Of a DNA stretch of 64,000 nucleotides, positions 8,733 through 18,509 are shown one piece after another. The stretch covers positions 474,313-538,312 of the forward strand of contig NZ_BMUC01000001.1 of assembly GCF_014649995.1 (NCBI RefSeq), in the 5' to 3' direction. The stretch is from Streptomyces griseoflavus (GTDB taxonomy: Bacteria; Actinomycetota; Actinomycetes; Streptomycetales; Streptomycetaceae). How positions within the stretch are numbered: the stretch's first letter is position 1; each line of letters opens with the position of its first letter. A program made the position numbers and the translations under genes. The notes under the pieces are model-generated. The model saw only the letters and a list, made by a program, of their open reading frames with translations. It did no database searches and had not been told where the DNA came from.

Positions 8733-9722
8733 ATGGCCAGGAAGACCGCATCCGACGACCCCCTCGCCCCGGTGACGCTCGCCGTGGGCCAGGAGGACCT
8801 GCTGCTCGACCGTGCCGTGCGGGAGGTGGTGGCCGCCGCGCGGGCCGCCGACGCCGACACGGACGTCCGCGACCTGACCCCGGACCAGCTCCAGCCCGGC
8901 ACTCTCGCCGAACTGACCAGCCCGTCGCTCTTCGCCGAGCGCAAGGTCGTGGTCGTGCGCAACGCGCAGGATCTGTCGGCGGACACCGTCAAGGACGTGA
9001 AGGCGTACCTCGGGGCGCCCGCCGAGGAGATCACCCTCGTGCTGCTGCACGCGGGCGGGGCCAAGGGCAAGGGACTGCTCGACGCGGCGCGCAAGACGGG
9101 GGCGCGCGAGGTGGCGTGCCCGAAGATGACCAAGCCGGCGGACCGGCTGGCGTTCGTGCGGAGCGAGTTCCGCACCGCCGGGCGCTCGGCCACCCCGGAG
9201 GCGTGCCAGACGCTGGTCGACGCCATCGGCAGCGATCTGCGCGAGCTGGCCTCGGCGGTGACCCAGCTGGTCGCGGACGTCGAGGGCACCATCGACGAGG
9301 CGGTCGTCGGCCGCTACTACACCGGCCGGGCCGAGGCGTCGAGCTTCACGGTCGCCGACCGGGCCGTCGAGGGCCGCGCGGCGGAGGCCCTGGAGGCCCT
9401 GCGCTGGTCGCTGTCGACCGGGGTGGCGCCGGTACTGATCACCAGCGCGCTGGCCCAGGGCGTGCGGGCGATCGGCAAACTGTCGTCGGCGCGCGGCGGC
9501 CGGCCCGCCGACCTCGCCCGGGAGCTGGGCATGCCGCCGTGGAAGATCGACCGGGTCCGGCAGCAGATGCGCGGCTGGACCCCGGACGGCGTGGCCGTGG
9601 CGCTGCGCGCCGTCGCCGAGGCGGACGCCGGAGTGAAGGGCGGCGGGGACGACCCGGAGTACGCCCTGGAGAAGGCGGTCGTCACCGTCGCCCGGGCGGC
9701 GCGCTCACGAGGCCGCGGCTGA
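8733..9722 (+). CDS. holA: DNA polymerase III subunit delta
   Basis: 329 residues from the ATG at 8733 (MARKTASDDPLAPV; upstream in-frame starts at 8700 would add 11). Delta is the wrench subunit of the clamp loader, opening the beta sliding clamp. The sequence shows the expected N-terminal AAA-like domain without a Walker lysine (LAVGQEDLLLDRAV ... LTSPSLFAERKVVVVRN), the middle helical domain, and the C-terminal collar helices (WKIDRVRQQMRGWTPDGV). It is transcribed toward rpsT, and a strong hairpin lies between the two. Confidence 0.95.
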   Translation: MARKTASDDPLAPVTLAVGQEDLLLDRAVREVVAAARAADADTDVRDLTPDQLQPGTLAELTSPSLFAERKVVVVRNAQDLSADTVKDVKAYLGAPAEEITLVLLHAGGAKGKGLLDAARKTGAREVACPKMTKPADRLAFVRSEFRTAGRSATPEACQTLVDAIGSDLRELASAVTQLVADVEGTIDEAVVGRYYTGRAEASSFTVADRAVEGRAAEALEALRWSLSTGVAPVLITSALAQGVRAIGKLSSARGGRPADLARELGMPPWKIDRVRQQMRGWTPDGVAVALRAVAEADAGVKGGGDDPEYALEKAVVTVARAARSRGRG

Positions 9723-9842
9723 CGGCCGTCCAGCGAGCGGCAGGGCACCCCCTGCCCTCAAGACCGGCCCGCCGCGGTCCGCCAGGGGCAGCCCCGACGT
9801 GCGGCGGCGCCCCCCTCGCCGCCTGCACCAGCCCCCTGGGGT

Positions 9843-9904
9843 CGGCCACGGACAGCCGACCGCACGGCCACGAACAGCCGACCGCACGGCCACGGACAGC
9901 CGAC
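9843..9904. repeat. 22-bp tandem repeat, about 2.8 copies
   Basis: Three direct copies start at 9843, 9865 and 9887. Copies 1 and 2 differ at one base in 22 (CGGCCACGGACAGCCGACCG core), and copy 3 matches for 17 bases. It lies in the roughly 500-base non-coding stretch between the convergent holA and rpsT genes (9723-10223). Apart from this repeat and the hairpin at 10046-10088, I see no gene there; the ORFs crossing it are proline/arginine-rich high-GC shadows. Confidence 0.85.
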
Positions 9905-10045
9905 GCGGGACCGCCCCGTCGGCCACCGACACCCGAACCCGGAACCGTCCCGTCGGCCAGGGACGGCCGCGGCGCCTCCTCGCTGCCCGTCCGGCGGCCC
10001 CTGACCGGCCCCGCGGCGACCGCTCCCGGTGCGGGCGCAAGCCGA

Positions 10046-10088
10046 AGGCCCCGTCCCGCACCCTGGGGAAGGGTGAGGGACGGGGCCT
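10046..10088 (-). terminator. Long hairpin, terminator of rpsT (probably bidirectional)
   Basis: Outer arms AGGCCCCGTCCC (10046-10057) and GGGACGGGGCCT (10077-10088) pair perfectly, and an inner CACCCT/AGGGTG stem (10059-10064, 10070-10075) closes a five-base loop. It lies about 135 bases downstream of the rpsT stop and also downstream of holA on the other strand, so it can end both transcripts. Confidence 0.8.
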
Positions 10089-10223
10089 CCGGGTGAAGCC
10101 GATGAAGCTGCTGAGCCCGTACCCGCGTGGCGAACGCAGGCCGCGTACGAGCTCGGGGTGCCGGCCGGGGGCGGAGAGAGAGGGCCCGCCCGGGTCCCGC
10201 CGGCGATCAGATCACAGGGTTGT

Positions 10224-10490
10224 TCAGCCCTTGACGGCCGCGACCTTCTGCGCCAGCGCCGACTTCTTGTTGGCGGCCTGGTTCTTGTGGATGACGCCCT
10301 TGGAGACGGCCTTGTCGAGCTGACGCGCGGCGACGCGCTGGTACTCGGTGGCCTTCTCGACGTCACCCGCGGCAGCGGCCTCACGGGCCTTGCGGATCGC
10401 GGTCTTCAGAGAGGACTTGACGGCCTTGTTGCGCAGCCGGGCCTTCTCGTTGGTCTTGTTCCGCTTGATCTGGGACTTGATGTTCGCCAC
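10224..10490 (-). CDS. rpsT: 30S ribosomal protein S20
   Basis: 88 residues with the typical S20 sequence: [21 protein letters not shown] at the start, [14 protein letters not shown] in the middle and [11 protein letters not shown] at the end. It is a three-helix protein binding 16S rRNA in the body of the small subunit. The reading frame is open upstream, but family length and an AGAGG ribosome binding site place the start at the GTG whose complement is 10488-10490. It is divergent from lepA across a 254-base gap that must hold both promoters, the usual arrangement in Streptomyces. Confidence 0.98.
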   Translation of the reverse strand: MANIKSQIKRNKTNEKARLRNKAVKSSLKTAIRKAREAAAAGDVEKATEYQRVAARQLDKAVSKGVIHKNQAANKKSALAQKVAAVKG

Positions 10491-10744
10491 GAATGAGCCT
10501 CTACAGGTTCTGGCACGGGCCGCACGGGTGCCGCACGGTCCTGTACCGGGTGATTTTCCAGAAGACGTGCCTCGCACCGAGAGGGCATGAGACACAGCCC
10601 CCCACGTTACCAGCGGCCCATTCGGTGGCCCAAACCCGTCCCGGGTCCGCAGCCGTGGGACCATGGAAGCTACGTATCGATCCGACCCGAGACCGCAGAC
10701 GGACAAGCACACGTATGCGGACGCCTCAAGAATCAGGACCCTGC

Positions 10745-12613
10745 GTGCCCGCGATCCCCAGCCATGTGCCCGAGCCGAGCCGTACCGACCCGGCGCTGAT
10801 CCGCAACTTCTGCATCATCGCCCATATCGACCACGGCAAGTCCACGCTCGCCGACCGGATGCTCCAGCTGACCGGAGTGGTCGAGCAGCGGCAGATGCGC
10901 GCTCAGTACCTCGACCGCATGGACATCGAGCGCGAGCGCGGCATCACGATCAAGTCCCAGGCCGTGCGCCTGCCGTGGGCGCCGACCCACGACGAGGGCA
11001 ACACGCACATCCTCAACATGATCGACACCCCCGGGCACGTCGACTTCACCTACGAGGTGTCCCGGTCCCTCGCCGCCTGCGAGGGCACGGTCCTCCTCGT
11101 GGACGCCGCGCAGGGCATCGAGGCGCAGACCCTCGCCAACCTCTACCTGGCGATGGAGAACGACCTCACGATCATCCCGGTGCTCAACAAGATCGACCTT
11201 CCGGCCGCGCAGCCGGAGAAGTTCGCCGAGGAGCTGGCGAACCTGGTCGGCTGCGACCCGGACGACGTGCTCAAGGTGTCCGCGAAGACCGGTCTCGGCG
11301 TCGAGGCGCTGCTGGACCGCGTGGTCGCCGAGATTCCCGCCCCGGTCGGCGTCAAGGACGCCCCCGCCCGCGCGATGATCTTCGACTCGGTCTACGACTC
11401 CTACCGCGGTGTCGTGACGTACGTCCGTGTCATCGACGGCCAGCTCAACAAGCGCGAGCGCATCCGGATGATGTCCACCGGCGCCACCCACGAGCTGCTG
11501 GAGATCGGCACCAACTCGCCGGAGATGCTGCCGGCCGACGGTCTCGGCGTCGGCGAGGTGGGCTACCTGATCACCGGGGTGAAGGACGTCCGCCAGTCCA
11601 AGGTCGGTGACACCGTCACCAGCCAGCACAAGGGCGCGGAGGAGGCGCTGGGCGGCTACAAGGACCCCAAGCCCATGGTGTTCTCCGGCCTCTACCCCCT
11701 CGACGGTTCCGACTACCCGGAGCTGCGCGAGGCCCTGGACAAGCTGCAGCTCAACGACGCGGCCCTGGTCTACGAGCCGGAGACCTCCGCCGCCCTCGGC
11801 TTCGGTTTCCGCGTCGGCTTCCTCGGCCTGCTGCACCTCGACGTGATCCGCGAGCGCCTCGAGCGGGAGTTCGGCCTCGACCTGATCGCCACCGCGCCGA
11901 ACGTGGTCTACCGCGTGCTCATGGAGGACGGCACCGAGCACACCGTCACCAACCCGAGCGAGTTCCCCGAGGGGAAGATCAGCGAGGTGTACGAGCCGGT
12001 CGTGCGGGCCACCATCCTGGCGCCCAGCGAGTTCATCGGCTCGATCATGGAGCTGTGCCAGACCCGGCGCGGTGTCCTGCTCGGCATGGACTACCTCTCC
12101 GAGGACCGGGTGGAGATCCGCTACACCCTCCCCCTCGCCGAGATCGTCTTCGACTTCTTCGACCAGCTGAAGTCCAAGACCCGCGGCTACGCCTCCCTGG
12201 ACTACGAGCCCACCGGCGAGCAGACCTCCAGCCTGGTCAAGGTCGACATCCTGCTGCACGGCGACAAGGTGGACGCGTTCTCCGCGATCACCCACAAGGA
12301 CGCGGCGTACGCGTACGGGGTGCGGCTCGTCGCCAAGCTGCGCGAACTCATCCCGCGCCAGGCCTTCGAGGTGCCCATCCAGGCCGCCATCGGCTCGCGG
12401 GTCATCGCCCGTGAGACCATCCGCGCCATCCGCAAGGACGTCCTCGCCAAGTGCTACGGCGGTGACATCTCCCGTAAGCGGAAGCTGCTGGAGAAGCAGA
12501 AGGAGGGCAAGAAGCGGATGAAGATGGTGGGCTCCGTGGAGGTCCCCCAGGAGGCCTTCATCGCCGTGCTGTCCAGTGACGAGAGCGCGGGGTCGGGCAA
12601 GGGCAAGAAGTAA
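10745..12613 (+). CDS. lepA: Translation elongation factor 4 (LepA GTPase)
   Basis: 622 residues from the GTG at 10745, which follows an AGGA ribosome binding site by six bases and gives the normal LepA length; an ATG at 10715 would add ten residues. The translational GTPase motifs are complete: G1 AHIDHGKS, G2 region RGITI, G3 DTPGHVDF, G4 NKID and G5 SAK. After the EF-G-like domains comes the LepA-specific C-terminal domain ([23 protein letters not shown]). EF4 back-translocates or remodels stalled ribosomes. A hairpin follows at 12654-12687. Confidence 0.98.
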   Translation: MPAIPSHVPEPSRTDPALIRNFCIIAHIDHGKSTLADRMLQLTGVVEQRQMRAQYLDRMDIERERGITIKSQAVRLPWAPTHDEGNTHILNMIDTPGHVDFTYEVSRSLAACEGTVLLVDAAQGIEAQTLANLYLAMENDLTIIPVLNKIDLPAAQPEKFAEELANLVGCDPDDVLKVSAKTGLGVEALLDRVVAEIPAPVGVKDAPARAMIFDSVYDSYRGVVTYVRVIDGQLNKRERIRMMSTGATHELLEIGTNSPEMLPADGLGVGEVGYLITGVKDVRQSKVGDTVTSQHKGAEEALGGYKDPKPMVFSGLYPLDGSDYPELREALDKLQLNDAALVYEPETSAALGFGFRVGFLGLLHLDVIRERLEREFGLDLIATAPNVVYRVLMEDGTEHTVTNPSEFPEGKISEVYEPVVRATILAPSEFIGSIMELCQTRRGVLLGMDYLSEDRVEIRYTLPLAEIVFDFFDQLKSKTRGYASLDYEPTGEQTSSLVKVDILLHGDKVDAFSAITHKDAAYAYGVRLVAKLRELIPRQAFEVPIQAAIGSRVIARETIRAIRKDVLAKCYGGDISRKRKLLEKQKEGKKRMKMVGSVEVPQEAFIAVLSSDESAGSGKGKK

Positions 12614-12653
12614 CCGGATGTTACCGCGGGTCACTCCGCGAACCGGGCGGAAC

Positions 12654-12687
12654 GGGGGCTCGTCGCACGTCGGTGCGGCGGGCCCCC
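12654..12687 (+). terminator. Hairpin downstream of lepA
   Basis: A 15-bp stem with two G-U pairs (12654-12668 with 12673-12687; GGGGGCTCGTCGCAC against GTGCGGCGGGCCCCC) and a four-base GTCG loop. It begins 41 bases after the lepA stop. Confidence 0.7.
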
Positions 12688-12779
12688 GCGCGCAACCGGG
12701 GCGGCCCTCTGTATGAAGTAACAGGCCGTGGCCCCTTACGCCGAGGCCGGTCGGCCTTTACTCTGTCCGTGCTCGATAG

Positions 12780-12794
12780 TTACTCGCGAGTTAA
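12780..12794. promoter_or_regulatory. Palindromic operator candidate upstream of the acyl-CoA synthetase gene
   Basis: TTACTCGCGAGTTAA contains the perfect 10-bp palindrome ACTCGCGAGT (12782-12791) with TT/AA flanks. It is about 70 bases before the synthetase start and unusually AT-rich at its edges compared with the surroundings. A TetR-type, acyl-CoA-responsive repressor would be the natural ligand in such a position. That is inference; no regulator gene lies nearby. Confidence 0.5.
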
Positions 12795-12860
12795 ACAACG
12801 GCGCGAGGAAACCCCAGCCGCACTGAGCCAGCCGCACCGTCGCGGGCCCCGGAGGATGTC

Positions 12861-14735
12861 GTGAGCGACACACAGACACTGATCGAGAACCGACCGCCGA
12901 CCGTGGCGGCCCTCTTCCTGGAGCGTGTGGCGGCCACACCGGACGCCGAGGCCTACCGCTACCCGGTCCCGCCGGCCTCCGGCGAGGGACCGGACGACTG
13001 GAAGTCCCTCACCTGGGCGGGTACCGCCGAACGGGTCCACGCCATCGCGGCCGGCCTGATCGAGCTGGGCGTCCAGGCCGAGGAGCGCGTGGCCCTGGCC
13101 GCCGCCACCCGCGTCGAGTGGATCCTCGCCGACCTCGGCATCCTCTGCGCGGGCGCCGCCACCACCACGATCTACCCACAGACCAACGCCGACGAGTCCG
13201 CCTACATCCTGTCCGACTCCCAGAGCCGGGTGCTCATCGCGGAGAACGCCGAGCAGGCGGCCAAGGCGGTGGCCAAGCGCGCCGAGCTGCCCGAGCTCAC
13301 CCGTGTCGTGGTCATCGACCCGGCCGGCGCCGACACCGACGACTTCGTGATCACCCTCGCCGACCTGGAGAAGCTCGGCGCCGGCCGGCTCCAGAAGGAG
13401 CCGGAGCTGATCAAGGAGCGGGTCGCGGCGATCACCAAGGACCAGCTCGCCACCCTCATCTACACCTCCGGCACCACCGGCCGCCCCAAGGGCGTCCGCC
13501 TGCCGCACGACAACTGGTCCTACATGGCCAAGGCGATCGCCGCGACCGGCCTGGTCACCGGCGACGACGTGCAGTACCTGTGGCTGCCCCTCGCCCACGT
13601 CTTCGGCAAGGTGCTCACCTCCGGCCAGATCGAGGTCGGCCACGTCACCGCCGTCGACGGCCGCGTCGACAAGATCATCGAGAACCTGCCGGTGGTCCGG
13701 CCGACCTACATGGCGGCCGTGCCCCGCATCTTCGAGAAGGTGTACAACGGCGTCGCCGCCAAGGCGAAGGCCGGCGGAGGCGCCAAGTACAAGATCTTCC
13801 AGTGGGCCGCCGGGGTCGCCCGCGAGTACGCCAAGGTCACCCAGGACAACTTCCGCCGCACGGGCACCGCCGGCGCCCCCGCCGGCCTGCGCGCCAAGCA
13901 CGCCGTCGCCGACAAGCTCGTCTACGCCAAGATCCGCGAGGCCTTCGGCGGCAACCTGCGCGCCTGCGTCTCCGGCTCCGCCGCCCTCGCCCCCGAGATC
14001 GGCTACTTCTTCTCCGGCGCCGGCATCCACATCCTGGAGGGCTACGGCCTCACCGAGTCCTCCGCCGCCTCCTTCTGCAACCCGGGCGAGGCCTACCGCA
14101 CCGGCACCGTCGGCAAGCCGCTGCCCGGCACCGAGGTGCGCATCGCCGACGACGGCGAGATCCTGCTGCGCGGCCCCGGCATCATGCAGGGCTACCACAA
14201 CCTGCCCGAGAAGACCGCCGAGGTCCTGGAGGAGGACGGCTGGTTCCACACCGGCGACATCGGCGAGCTGTCCGCCGACGGCTACCTGCGCATCACCGAC
14301 CGCAAGAAGGACCTCATCAAGACCTCCGGCGGCAAGTACATCGCGCCCGCCGAGGTCGAGGGCCAGTTCAAGGCCGTCTGCCCGTACGTCTCCAACATCC
14401 TGGTGCACGGCGCCGACCGGAACTACTGCACCGCCCTCATCGCCCTCGACGAGGCCGCCCTCACGGCCTGGGCGGCCGACAACGGCATGGAGGGCAAGGC
14501 GTACGCGGACATCGTCGCCGCGCCCGCCACGGTCGAGATGGTCGACGGCTACGTCAAGCAGCTCAACGAGGGCCTGCAGCGCTGGCAGACCATCAAGAAG
14601 TTCCGCCTCCTGCCCCGTGACCTCGACGTCGAGCACGGCGAGATCACCCCGAGCCTGAAGCTGAAGCGCCCGGTGGTGGAGCGCGAGTACAAGCACCTCA
14701 TCGACGAGATGTACGAGGGCGCCCGCGAGGCCTGA
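12861..14735 (+). CDS. fadD: Long-chain fatty acid-CoA ligase (FAA1-type AMP-forming synthetase)
   Basis: 624 residues from the GTG at 12861, preceded by GGAGGATGTC. It activates fatty acids to acyl-CoA through an acyl-adenylate. Visible ANL-superfamily motifs are the P-loop-like YTSGTTGRPKGV, the Y-G-L-T-E-S core (GYGLTESSAASF), the HTGDIGEL aspartate and the DRKKDLIKTSGGKYIAP hinge with the C-terminal lysine region. The long insertion and total length place it in the FAA1/FadD15 group of long-chain enzymes and not with short acetyl-CoA synthetases. The palindrome at 12780 suggests fatty-acid-dependent control. Confidence 0.93.
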   Translation: MSDTQTLIENRPPTVAALFLERVAATPDAEAYRYPVPPASGEGPDDWKSLTWAGTAERVHAIAAGLIELGVQAEERVALAAATRVEWILADLGILCAGAATTTIYPQTNADESAYILSDSQSRVLIAENAEQAAKAVAKRAELPELTRVVVIDPAGADTDDFVITLADLEKLGAGRLQKEPELIKERVAAITKDQLATLIYTSGTTGRPKGVRLPHDNWSYMAKAIAATGLVTGDDVQYLWLPLAHVFGKVLTSGQIEVGHVTAVDGRVDKIIENLPVVRPTYMAAVPRIFEKVYNGVAAKAKAGGGAKYKIFQWAAGVAREYAKVTQDNFRRTGTAGAPAGLRAKHAVADKLVYAKIREAFGGNLRACVSGSAALAPEIGYFFSGAGIHILEGYGLTESSAASFCNPGEAYRTGTVGKPLPGTEVRIADDGEILLRGPGIMQGYHNLPEKTAEVLEEDGWFHTGDIGELSADGYLRITDRKKDLIKTSGGKYIAPAEVEGQFKAVCPYVSNILVHGADRNYCTALIALDEAALTAWAADNGMEGKAYADIVAAPATVEMVDGYVKQLNEGLQRWQTIKKFRLLPRDLDVEHGEITPSLKLKRPVVEREYKHLIDEMYEGAREA

Positions 14736-14776
14736 GACACGGGGCAGCCGTGAGGGCTGCCCGAACGGCACGAGCA

Positions 14777-14824
14777 GGGGGCGGGGTGCCCGCGGACCGA
14801 CCGGTCCGCGGGCACCCCGCCCCC
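14777..14824 (+). terminator. Very strong hairpin downstream of the acyl-CoA synthetase gene
   Basis: A perfect 22-bp GC-rich stem (14777-14798 with 14803-14824) closes a four-base GACC loop. It lies 41 bases after the synthetase stop. The rest of the 419-base gap up to 15155 is non-coding as far as I can see, except that the promoter and leader of the next gene must lie in its last 150 bases. Confidence 0.85.
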
Positions 14825-15154
14825 CGCGTCGTCCGCACCGGCCCGGTGCCGCACGGGTTGCGGGAGACCGGCCGGATCCCGTCCCGGCGCCGAGGACGAC
14901 GGCGGCCGCACCCCGTGGCCGCCCGCGGTCCGCGCGAAGGACCGCCCGACCCGGCCCTGTCGCGCGGCCGCCACTCCGGCGTCCGGACTGTTCGCAACCG
15001 GCGGTCTTTTCGACCGTTCCTGACCGCGCGCCGCGCGCTCTTCCCCCTCCGGGCGGCCCACTTCGGTAACTCCTTGCTCATGGGTGGGGTCTGTCTGTCA
15101 CCCTGTGGGCAGCGATCGAGGTTGTATTCGTACGAACTGCCCGGGGAGCTGCCC

Positions 15155-17248
15155 ATGCGGGCCATTCCGACCCAGCGGGAGACCGCCTCGCGCGCCTCCG
15201 ACGCGCGGGGGTGCGCGCGGGTGGAGACGACCCTGTCCGGAAGTTCCCTCGCCCCGGGTTCCGCGCGGGCGATACTGCGCAAGGCGCTCACCGAGTGGGC
15301 GGAACTCGCCCTGCCCGGCGCCGAACAGCTCACCGGCGTCGGCGACGACGCCGCGCTGATCGTCAGCGAGCTGGTCACCAACGCGGTCGTGCACGCCGGC
15401 ACCGAGGTGCGTCTGACGTGCCGGCTGGAGCAGGAGACCGGCGCGCTCGTCGTCGAGGTCGCCGACCACCATCCCTCCCGCGCCCCGCGCGACGGTGAAC
15501 CGGAGGCACCGGCGGCGCGGGACGCCCCCGAGTACGGGCGCGGCCTGCGCCTGGTCGCCGCGCTCTCCGACTCCTGGGGGGTCACCTACCGTCCGGGCAC
15601 GAAGACCGTGTGGGCGCGGCTGACCACGGCGGAGCACGCGGACGGCGAGCGGACCGCCGACCCGTACCCGCGGGAGTACGTGCCGGCGCACGACCTCAGG
15701 GTCGCGGAGATCCTCGCCCCCCACCCGCCGGACCCGCTCACCGCCCGGTCCCTCCCCGGTCACCGGGAGGGCCCCGCCGCGGGCCGGGACACCTGGCTGG
15801 CCGGCTCCTACGGCGACGACTGGCTCGCCCGCCGCGACGGACGCGACGGCACCTGGCTGGGGCGCGGCGCGCTGTCCTTCCTCGCCGAGGCCTCCGACCT
15901 GCTCGCCGGTCAACTCGACGAGGACCTCGTCGCCTCCCTCACCGGCCAGCTGATCGTGCCCCGGCTGGCCGACTGGTGTGCGGTGTGGCTGGAGGACGAG
16001 ACCACCGGGCACGGCGGCTGGAGCGACGGCACACGGCGTTCCGACGGCTCCCGCCTCGCCCGCGTCTGGCACGCGAGCGAGAACCGCATCGAGGCCCTGA
16101 GCCGGGCCCTCCAGCAGAACCCGCCCGTCCCCGCCGACCCGTTCCTTCCCGGCCCCGCTCCCTATCCGTGGCCGGGCGGGGCACTGGACGGGCCGGACGA
16201 CGCACCGGACGACGCACCGGACGACGGGCCGGACACGGCGCCCGGCGGGACCGGTGAGTGTGCCGAGGCGCCGGAAGGCGGAGCGTCCGGCAGCGCCCTC
16301 GCCTACCGGCTCGTCGCCGGCGGGCGGCCGCTCGGCACCCTGGTGATCGGCCGGGGCGGGATCGACCGTTTCCCCGACGAGATCACCGGGCTCGTGGAGG
16401 ACCTCGGCCGCCGGGTCGCGCTCGCCATCGGCGCCGCCCGCCAGTACTCCCGCCAGGCCACCATCAGCGCCGTGCTCCAGCGCGGCCTGCTGCCCGGCGC
16501 CGTCGCCGAGATCCCCGGCGTCCGCAGCGCCCTCGTCTACGAACCCTGCGACAAGGGCGGACCGAGCGGCGACTTCTACGACCTCTTCCCGGCCGGCCGG
16601 GGACGCTGGTGCTTCGCCGTCGGAGACGTCCAGGGCAAGGGACCCGAGGCCGCCGTCGTCATCGGACTCGTCCGGCCCTGGCTGCGGCTGCTGGCCCGCG
16701 AGGGCTACCGCGTCGCCGACGTCCTCGACCGGCTCAACCAGCTCCTCCTCGACGACGCCACGGAGGCCGCCGACGCCGCCGCCCGCGCGCTGGTGGCCGC
16801 CGGGGCCCGCCCGACCGCGCCCGGCGACGGCCCCCAGACGCGCTTCCTCTCCCTGCTCTTCGGTGAACTCGTCCCCTTCGCGGGCGGCGTCCGCTGCACC
16901 CTCGCCTCCGCCGGGCACCCCCTGCCCCTGCTGCTCGACCCCGAGGGCTCCGTCCGTGCGGTCGCCCAGCCGCAGACCCTCCTCGGAGTCGTCGAGGACG
17001 TCATGTACACCAGCGAGACCTTCGACATGTACTCCGGCGACACCCTCCTGTGCGTCACCGACGGAGTCACCGAGCGGCGCTCCGGCACCCACCAGTTCGA
17101 CGACGGGGACGGACTCGCCATGGCCCTGTCCGGGTGCGCGGGCATGGACGCCGGGCCGATAGCGGAACGGATCACCCGGCTCGTGCACGAGTTCGGGGCC
17201 CGTCCGCCCGCCGACGATCTCGCCCTCCTGGTGCTCCAGGCCGAGTGA
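15155..17248 (+). CDS. SpoIIE-family protein phosphatase with N-terminal HATPase domain
   Basis: 697 residues from the ATG at 15155 (GGGGAG ribosome binding site; the frame is open further upstream but reads as non-coding). Domains in order: a histidine-kinase-like/anti-sigma ATPase domain (about 25-150; N box SELVTNAVVHAG, G box EYGRGLRLVAALSDSWG), a GAF-like region with acidic DDAPDDAPDD linker repeats (about 215-420), and a PPM/SpoIIE phosphatase domain (about 440-697) with metal-binding SGDFYDLF, GDVQGKGPEAA and TDGVTERR. It likely dephosphorylates an anti-anti-sigma factor and binds ATP like RsbW, so kinase-like and phosphatase activities of a partner-switch are fused. The partner is not encoded nearby. 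Confidence 0.9.
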   Translation: MRAIPTQRETASRASDARGCARVETTLSGSSLAPGSARAILRKALTEWAELALPGAEQLTGVGDDAALIVSELVTNAVVHAGTEVRLTCRLEQETGALVVEVADHHPSRAPRDGEPEAPAARDAPEYGRGLRLVAALSDSWGVTYRPGTKTVWARLTTAEHADGERTADPYPREYVPAHDLRVAEILAPHPPDPLTARSLPGHREGPAAGRDTWLAGSYGDDWLARRDGRDGTWLGRGALSFLAEASDLLAGQLDEDLVASLTGQLIVPRLADWCAVWLEDETTGHGGWSDGTRRSDGSRLARVWHASENRIEALSRALQQNPPVPADPFLPGPAPYPWPGGALDGPDDAPDDAPDDGPDTAPGGTGECAEAPEGGASGSALAYRLVAGGRPLGTLVIGRGGIDRFPDEITGLVEDLGRRVALAIGAARQYSRQATISAVLQRGLLPGAVAEIPGVRSALVYEPCDKGGPSGDFYDLFPAGRGRWCFAVGDVQGKGPEAAVVIGLVRPWLRLLAREGYRVADVLDRLNQLLLDDATEAADAAARALVAAGARPTAPGDGPQTRFLSLLFGELVPFAGGVRCTLASAGHPLPLLLDPEGSVRAVAQPQTLLGVVEDVMYTSETFDMYSGDTLLCVTDGVTERRSGTHQFDDGDGLAMALSGCAGMDAGPIAERITRLVHEFGARPPADDLALLVLQAE

Positions 17249-17275
17249 GGCGGCGGGTGCGGGACAATGGAGCAC

Positions 17276-18508
17276 ATGCCTTCCGCACTCCCCGACGGCG
17301 AGCCCGTCCCCGCCGACGGCGCGCTGCCCGCGTCCGCGCTCGCCGGGGCCGCCGACCGCCCCCTCGGCTTCTACCTGCACGTCCCGTACTGCGCGACCCG
17401 CTGCGGCTACTGCGACTTCAACACCTACACCGCGACCGAGCTGCGCGGCAGCGGAGGCGTGCTGGCCTCCCGCGACAACTACGCCGAGACGCTCGTCGAC
17501 GAGGTCCGCCTGGCGCGGAAGGTGCTCGGCGACGACCCGCGGGAGGTCCGCACCGTGTTCGTCGGCGGCGGTACGCCGACGCTGCTGGCCGCCGACGACC
17601 TCGTACGGATGCTGGGGGCGATCCGGGAGGAGTTCGGACTGGCCGCGGACGCCGAGGTGACCACGGAGGCCAACCCGGAGTCGGTCGACCCGGCGTACCT
17701 GGAGGTACTGCGGGAGGGCGGCTTCAACCGGATCTCCTTCGGCATGCAGAGCGCCCGGCAGCACGTGCTGAAGGTCCTCGACCGCACGCACACCCCCGGC
17801 CGCCCCGAGCGTTGCGTCGCGGAGGCCCGCGCGGCCGGCTTCGACCACGTCAACCTGGACCTGATCTACGGCACGCCGGGGGAGTCCGACGACGACTGGC
17901 GGGCGTCCCTGGACGCGGCGATCGGCGCCGGCCCCGACCACGTCTCGGCGTACGCGCTGATCGTCGAGGAGGGCACGCGGCTCGCCCGCCGCATCCGGCG
18001 GGGTGAGGTGCCGATGACGGACGACGACGTCCACGCGGACCGGTACCTGATCACCGAGGAGATGCTGTCGGCGGCGGGCTTCGACTGGTACGAGGTGTCC
18101 AACTGGGCGACCTCCGAGGCGGGGCGCTGCCTGCACAACGAGCTGTACTGGCGCGGCGCCGACTGGTGGGGCGCGGGGCCCGGCGCCCACTCGCACGTGG
18201 GCGGGGTGCGGTGGTGGAACGTCAAGCATCCGGGCGCGTACGCGGCGGCGCTGGCGGAGGGGCGGTCGCCGGGGGCGGGGCGGGAGGTGCTGTCGGAGGA
18301 GGACCGGCGGGTGGAGCGGATCCTGCTGGAGCTGCGGCTGTCGGAGGGGGTTCCTCTTTCGCTTCTCCGTGCGGAGGGGCTGGCGGCTGCGGGCCGGGCC
18401 CTGACGGACGGGCTCCTTCAGAGGGGCCCCTACGAGGAGGGCCGCGCGGCCCTCACCCTGCGCGGGCGGCTGCTCGCGGACGCGGTGGTGCGGGACCTGG
18501 TGGACTGA
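17276..18508 (+). CDS. hemW: Radical SAM heme chaperone HemW (HemN-like)
   Basis: 410 residues from the ATG at 17276 (an ATG at 17267 would add three). The radical SAM cluster motif CxxxCxxC is present (Cys39, Cys43, Cys46 in PYCATRCGYCDF). The region after it has GGGTPTLL and TEANPES, and the C-terminal HemN_C helix-turn-helix-like domain ends LADAVVRDLVD. HemW delivers heme and lacks the extra N-terminal region of true coproporphyrinogen III dehydrogenase, so older annotations as HemN should be treated with caution. It is close to the phosphatase gene (27 bases) and ends before a bidirectional hairpin. Confidence 0.93.
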   Translation: MPSALPDGEPVPADGALPASALAGAADRPLGFYLHVPYCATRCGYCDFNTYTATELRGSGGVLASRDNYAETLVDEVRLARKVLGDDPREVRTVFVGGGTPTLLAADDLVRMLGAIREEFGLAADAEVTTEANPESVDPAYLEVLREGGFNRISFGMQSARQHVLKVLDRTHTPGRPERCVAEARAAGFDHVNLDLIYGTPGESDDDWRASLDAAIGAGPDHVSAYALIVEEGTRLARRIRRGEVPMTDDDVHADRYLITEEMLSAAGFDWYEVSNWATSEAGRCLHNELYWRGADWWGAGPGAHSHVGGVRWWNVKHPGAYAAALAEGRSPGAGREVLSEEDRRVERILLELRLSEGVPLSLLRAEGLAAAGRALTDGLLQRGPYEEGRAALTLRGRLLADAVVRDLVD

Positions 18509-18509
18509 C

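Noticed and set aside
14777-14824. Large hairpin considered as a riboswitch or attachment site
   Set aside because: It is a simple perfect stem just after a gene end with no conserved core or partner copy; a terminator explains it.
15098-18229. 1043-residue minus-strand reading frame
   Set aside because: Antisense to the SpoIIE phosphatase and hemW, both of which have clear catalytic motifs. The antisense translation shows no domain.
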